Shown piece after piece: positions 61,465 to 64,000 of a stretch of DNA of 64,000 bases (positions within the stretch are counted from its first letter, which is position 1; each line of letters starts with the position of its first letter). Below the pieces are notes generated by a model. The model was not told the origin of the DNA, searched no databases, and worked only from the letters and a program-made list of their open reading frames with translations. Source of the stretch: Actinopolyspora alba (lineage in GTDB: Bacteria > Actinomycetota > Actinomycetes > Mycobacteriales > Pseudonocardiaceae); NCBI RefSeq assembly GCF_900112765.1, contig NZ_FOMZ01000006.1:108580-172579 (forward strand), read 5' to 3'. The position numbers and the translations under genes are program-made.

Positions 61465-63609
61465 TTATGCCGGGAAGGCAGCCGCGGTGGGACGGTCGGT
61501 GCTGGGCAGCCGATGCTGGGCCGACCGGGTCGCGGGTGCGGGGTTGAGGTTGTGTCGCGCGTTTTCCAGCAGCCAACTCAACTCACCGGTGATCCAGTGG
61601 TCGAGAGCGTCGAGGTAGTTGTCGAGCTGCCTGCCGGCCGTGGGGGAGAGCCGGTACTCGGCACGGGCCTCGGCTACGTCTCGGTTCAGCAGGGATTCGA
61701 ATCGTCGCCGCCGTGTGCGAAGCAGATCGGTCAGTACGCTGACTGCGTGGTGTCCTCGCTCGTCGTGCGATCGTCTCGGTGTCGGTATCGCTGCCACCGG
61801 GACTTCACACCAGCCGCGGTGGTGCGCGACGACGAGGTCCTCGTGCAGTGCCGTGATCTCGGTGAAAACCTGCCGTAGTGAACGCATCGCGGGGTTGCGT
61901 AGCACTCCTGGTGGTATATCCGGTCCCAACCGCAGTTCGGTCAGAGCCAGCCGGAGGTGGGATCGGGCGGTTCGGTGTGGCGTTTCCAGCGGGGCGAGGA
62001 AATCGGTGGGCTCGTTCCCGACGGACTCGAACGGTTCATCCGCCGTGTGATGCAGGAATTTCCGGATGCGTTGTCGGAAACGGCGCCGCGCTTGTGCCGG
62101 GATGATCGTGGTAGTGCGGGTCCACAGCTCGGCCAGTGCCTGTTCGACCGGTTCGGTGGTGGTGGGCATATCGTCGGGATTCGGGGGCAGGAATTCGGCC
62201 AGTCGTGGCCAAGGCCGATACTGCTCTCGGTGAGCACCGTCGTTGACGAACCGTGCCCACAGACTCCAGTGGGCGATCAGGGCCAGCTCGGTCTCGCCCG
62301 CGTCGGGGAGCACTCTGGCCGCGAGCAGGGCGTAATCGTTGGTGCGTGTCGTGCTCGACAGTGCGTTCTCGGGGATCCCGTGTCGTTGGGCCCAGGTCGC
62401 GGTGCGGGATCGCAACCGTGTCAGCAGCGGGTTCGTGGTGGTCCGGTTCGTGTCGTGGCTTCGGGCGCTCCACGAGGGGAGTTCCCACCACGGTCGGGTT
62501 TCGCCGGATGTCACCGCTGGGCCGGTGTTGCCCACCGGGTGAGCGTCGTGGACAGCGGTTGTGAAACCGAGGCCGGCGGGCTGCCGTATCCGAGTGGTGT
62601 GGATCGGTCCGGTGTTCATGTAGCGAGTGGACATCGAGTGCCACTCGTGCGCGCCGGCCAACCAGTCACGCAGCCCGTGGGCATAGGCCAACACGGTTGT
62701 GCGCTGCTGTTCGGGTAGTGCGTGTTCGGTGAGCAGGGCGGGCAGACCACGGTGCAGCGTGGTCTCGAAGAGATGTACCCGTCGGGTCAGCACCGCGTTG
62801 GCGATCTCAGCGGCTCGCTGGGGTGAACATTCCAGGAAACGTTCGATGCTCAGTACCGCGTTGTCACGTTTTCGTTCCTGCCGGGTTTCGCGTTGGTAGG
62901 AGAAGAGGTCGTTGCACAGTCGTAGCGCGTCGGCGAAGCACGCCCGCAGCAGTCGTACCGGCCTGCTGCGGGCCACGTCTGGTGGCAGGGAGTCGCCGAG
63001 GGTGTACTCGACCAGTGTGGCCACCCAGCGGGCGCCGCTCGAGTGGCGGCTGTCGCGGAGATGGTCCACGGGATTGGGAATGGACGCGACTGTGCGGGAT
63101 GGTTGCCGTACTCGTGCTGTCAGCAGGAGGCGGGTGTCGGCGGCCAGTCGTCGCAGCAGCCGGGGAGGGGCCGTCGCGGCGGTACGCTGCCACAACTCGG
63201 CCAACCCGCGTTCGAGTGGTGTGTTCGGCTCCGGAACGGACGCTGCGTGGGTGTGCAGGAATCCGAGGAGCCGCTGTACGTGTGATCGTGCTTCCGCGGA
63301 GGAGTCGGTGTGCTCGTCGTGAGGCGGCAGCTGATCGTCGAGGACGAACATCCACGCGTACCAGTCGGCGAGCAGGTTCAGTGTCGATACCGAGACGTCC
63401 GGGTGGGCGTAGCCGGACAACAGGGCGTAGTCGTGGTCGTCGAATTCGGTTTCGCCGGGAATCGCCGTGGCCGAAGGGTCGATTCGGGATTGGCGGAGCA
63501 GTCCGATTTCCCCCACCCACCGTGTGGTGTGTGTCCTGGCGGAGTCGACGTGCGGATGCAACCGGGCGGGGTGGGGCGTGTAGAAATCCGGAAGTTCGAA
63601 GGGGCGCAT
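61465..63609 (-). CDS. Tandem-domain terpene synthase (geosmin/germacradienol synthase-like), candidate encapsulin cargo
   Basis: A 714-residue, two alpha-domain terpene synthase. The N-domain (~1-330) opens FELPDFYTPHPARLHPHVDSARTHTTRWVGE like germacradienol synthase. It has a shortened first metal motif (FVLDDQLPPHDE) and an intact second motif NDLFSYQRE, so it should ionise a prenyl diphosphate. A ~50-residue Gly/Pro-rich linker follows (IRQPAGLGFTTAVHDAHPVGNTG). The C-domain (~385-690) has the fold outline but FVNDGAHRE and HEDLVVAHHRG in place of canonical motifs, so it is probably inactive. The disordered tail (NPAPATRSAQHRLPSTDRP) could dock to a shell. The ATG at 63609 lies four bases past the second shell gene's stop: tight coupling. 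Confidence 0.88.
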   Translation of the reverse strand: MRPFELPDFYTPHPARLHPHVDSARTHTTRWVGEIGLLRQSRIDPSATAIPGETEFDDHDYALLSGYAHPDVSVSTLNLLADWYAWMFVLDDQLPPHDEHTDSSAEARSHVQRLLGFLHTHAASVPEPNTPLERGLAELWQRTAATAPPRLLRRLAADTRLLLTARVRQPSRTVASIPNPVDHLRDSRHSSGARWVATLVEYTLGDSLPPDVARSRPVRLLRACFADALRLCNDLFSYQRETRQERKRDNAVLSIERFLECSPQRAAEIANAVLTRRVHLFETTLHRGLPALLTEHALPEQQRTTVLAYAHGLRDWLAGAHEWHSMSTRYMNTGPIHTTRIRQPAGLGFTTAVHDAHPVGNTGPAVTSGETRPWWELPSWSARSHDTNRTTTNPLLTRLRSRTATWAQRHGIPENALSSTTRTNDYALLAARVLPDAGETELALIAHWSLWARFVNDGAHREQYRPWPRLAEFLPPNPDDMPTTTEPVEQALAELWTRTTTIIPAQARRRFRQRIRKFLHHTADEPFESVGNEPTDFLAPLETPHRTARSHLRLALTELRLGPDIPPGVLRNPAMRSLRQVFTEITALHEDLVVAHHRGWCEVPVAAIPTPRRSHDERGHHAVSVLTDLLRTRRRRFESLLNRDVAEARAEYRLSPTAGRQLDNYLDALDHWITGELSWLLENARHNLNPAPATRSAQHRLPSTDRPTAAAFPA

Positions 63610-63613
63610 ACGA

Positions 63614-64000
63614 TCAGTCCTGACGTCCGATCTCGACGTGTTCGAGGACGCCGAGCGCGTCGGGGACCAGCACTGCCGCGGCGTAGTAGGCACTGACGAG
63701 GTAGGAGATGATGGCCTTGTCGTCGATACCCATGAACCGCACGGACAGTCCGGGCTGATACTCGTCGGGTATGCCGGTCTGGTGCAGCCCGACGACGCCC
63801 TGGCTGTCCTCACCGGTGCGCATCAGCAGTATCGAGCTCGTGCGGGTGTCGCTGACGTGCAGTTTGTTGCACGGGAAAATGGGGACACCGCGCCAGGAGG
63901 GAACTTTGTTGCCGTTGATGTCGATGCTTTGGGGGTAGACGCCCCGTCGGTTGCATTCCCTGCCGAAAGCGGCGATGGTCCGCGGATGAGCCAGGAAGAA
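63614..64000 (-). CDS. Second family 2B encapsulin shell protein (5' part outside window)
   Basis: The last 128 residues of another encapsulin, open to the window edge. It reads [60 protein letters not shown], then [18 protein letters not shown] and the same C-terminal [35 protein letters not shown] as the complete copy. About three quarters of residues are identical to that copy, with the differences clustered in the VYPQ..SSILL stretch. First gene of the visible operon; whether it has the cyclic-nucleotide-binding insert cannot be seen here. Confidence 0.93.
   Translation of the reverse strand, partial: FFLAHPRTIAAFGRECNRRGVYPQSIDINGNKVPSWRGVPIFPCNKLHVSDTRTSSILLMRTGEDSQGVVGLHQTGIPDEYQPGLSVRFMGIDDKAIISYLVSAYYAAAVLVPDALGVLEHVEIGRQD
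63625..63740. repeat. Near-identical block shared with the first encapsulin gene, copy B
   Basis: Partner of 59978-60093 (one mismatch in 116 bases). Identity this high beside diverged segments indicates recent gene conversion or recombination rather than simple duplication age. Confidence 0.9.

Noticed and set aside
61680..61700. GATTCGAATC resembling a tRNA T-loop
   Set aside because: It is inside the terpene synthase coding sequence and no acceptor or anticodon stems can be paired around it.
61465..63609. Calling this gene geosmin synthase (geoA)
   Set aside because: The second domain lacks the metal motifs needed for geosmin formation and the first Asp motif is shortened, so the product cannot be assumed.

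Overview
This 64 kb window is high-GC actinobacterial DNA. Order Pseudonocardiales fits best, perhaps a genus near Actinopolyspora or Saccharopolyspora, but the genus is only inferred. Supporting markers are MurT/GatD, an XRE-DUF5753/DUF397 pair, a PE-like/PPE-like/EspG set with a DUF3558 lipoprotein, an F420-type luciferase-like oxidoreductase, a FadE25-like dehydrogenase, a DUF5703-LppL-UppP-phosphatase block laid out as in mycobacteria, and a cyclic-nucleotide-domain (family 2B) encapsulin locus. No tRNA, rRNA, CRISPR array or insertion sequence was seen.

Layout. 1-5 kb: the 3' part of selD, a DUF6194/MerR divergent pair, and a TetR/MFS efflux pair with two abutting palindromic operators. 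5-10 kb: the XRE/DUF397 pair and an ESX-type export island. 10-15.4 kb: a selenocysteine formate dehydrogenase operon (fdhA with in-frame UGA and a SECIS hairpin, fdhB, nrfD); selD at the left edge makes its selenium donor. 15-18 kb: VOC and DUF5996 genes, including a VOC gene cut by an in-frame UGA. 18-26 kb: murT-gatD and murJ (cell-wall lipid II steps) around a five-domain cyclic-di-GMP protein. 26-35 kb: CAAX-type protease, two TetR regulators, FadE25-like dehydrogenase, hydrolase, lipoate ligase-like protein. 34-42 kb: LppL/DUF5703, a catalytically degenerate aldo-keto reductase, UppP, phosphatase, a degenerate methionine-aminopeptidase-like protein, and an SDR with an internal deletion.

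42.5-51.5 kb is a five-gene minus-strand operon built around a 1933-residue iterative synthase (SDR, KS, Cys-less KS/CLF, KR, DH), with a separate AT-ACP protein, a hotdog thioesterase resembling enediyne E10, a carboxymuconolactone decarboxylase-like protein and a TIGR03086/DinB-like protein. Its parts recall PUFA synthases and enediyne PKSs, but I do not recognise the arrangement. A macrolide-type glycosyltransferase diverges from it. 53-58.5 kb holds feoA with a split feoB behind a candidate IdeR box, a GT39-like membrane transferase and hypotheticals.

58.8-64 kb is a minus-strand operon encoding two different family 2B encapsulin shell proteins (one cut by the window edge), with a tandem-domain terpene synthase between them and a polyprenyl diphosphate synthase last. 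The likely logic is prenyl diphosphate made by the synthase and cyclised by the terpene synthase inside a mixed protein shell. The two shell genes share near-identical DNA blocks separated by diverged blocks, so they look homogenised by gene conversion. This operon and the PKS operon are the two best candidates for an undescribed system.
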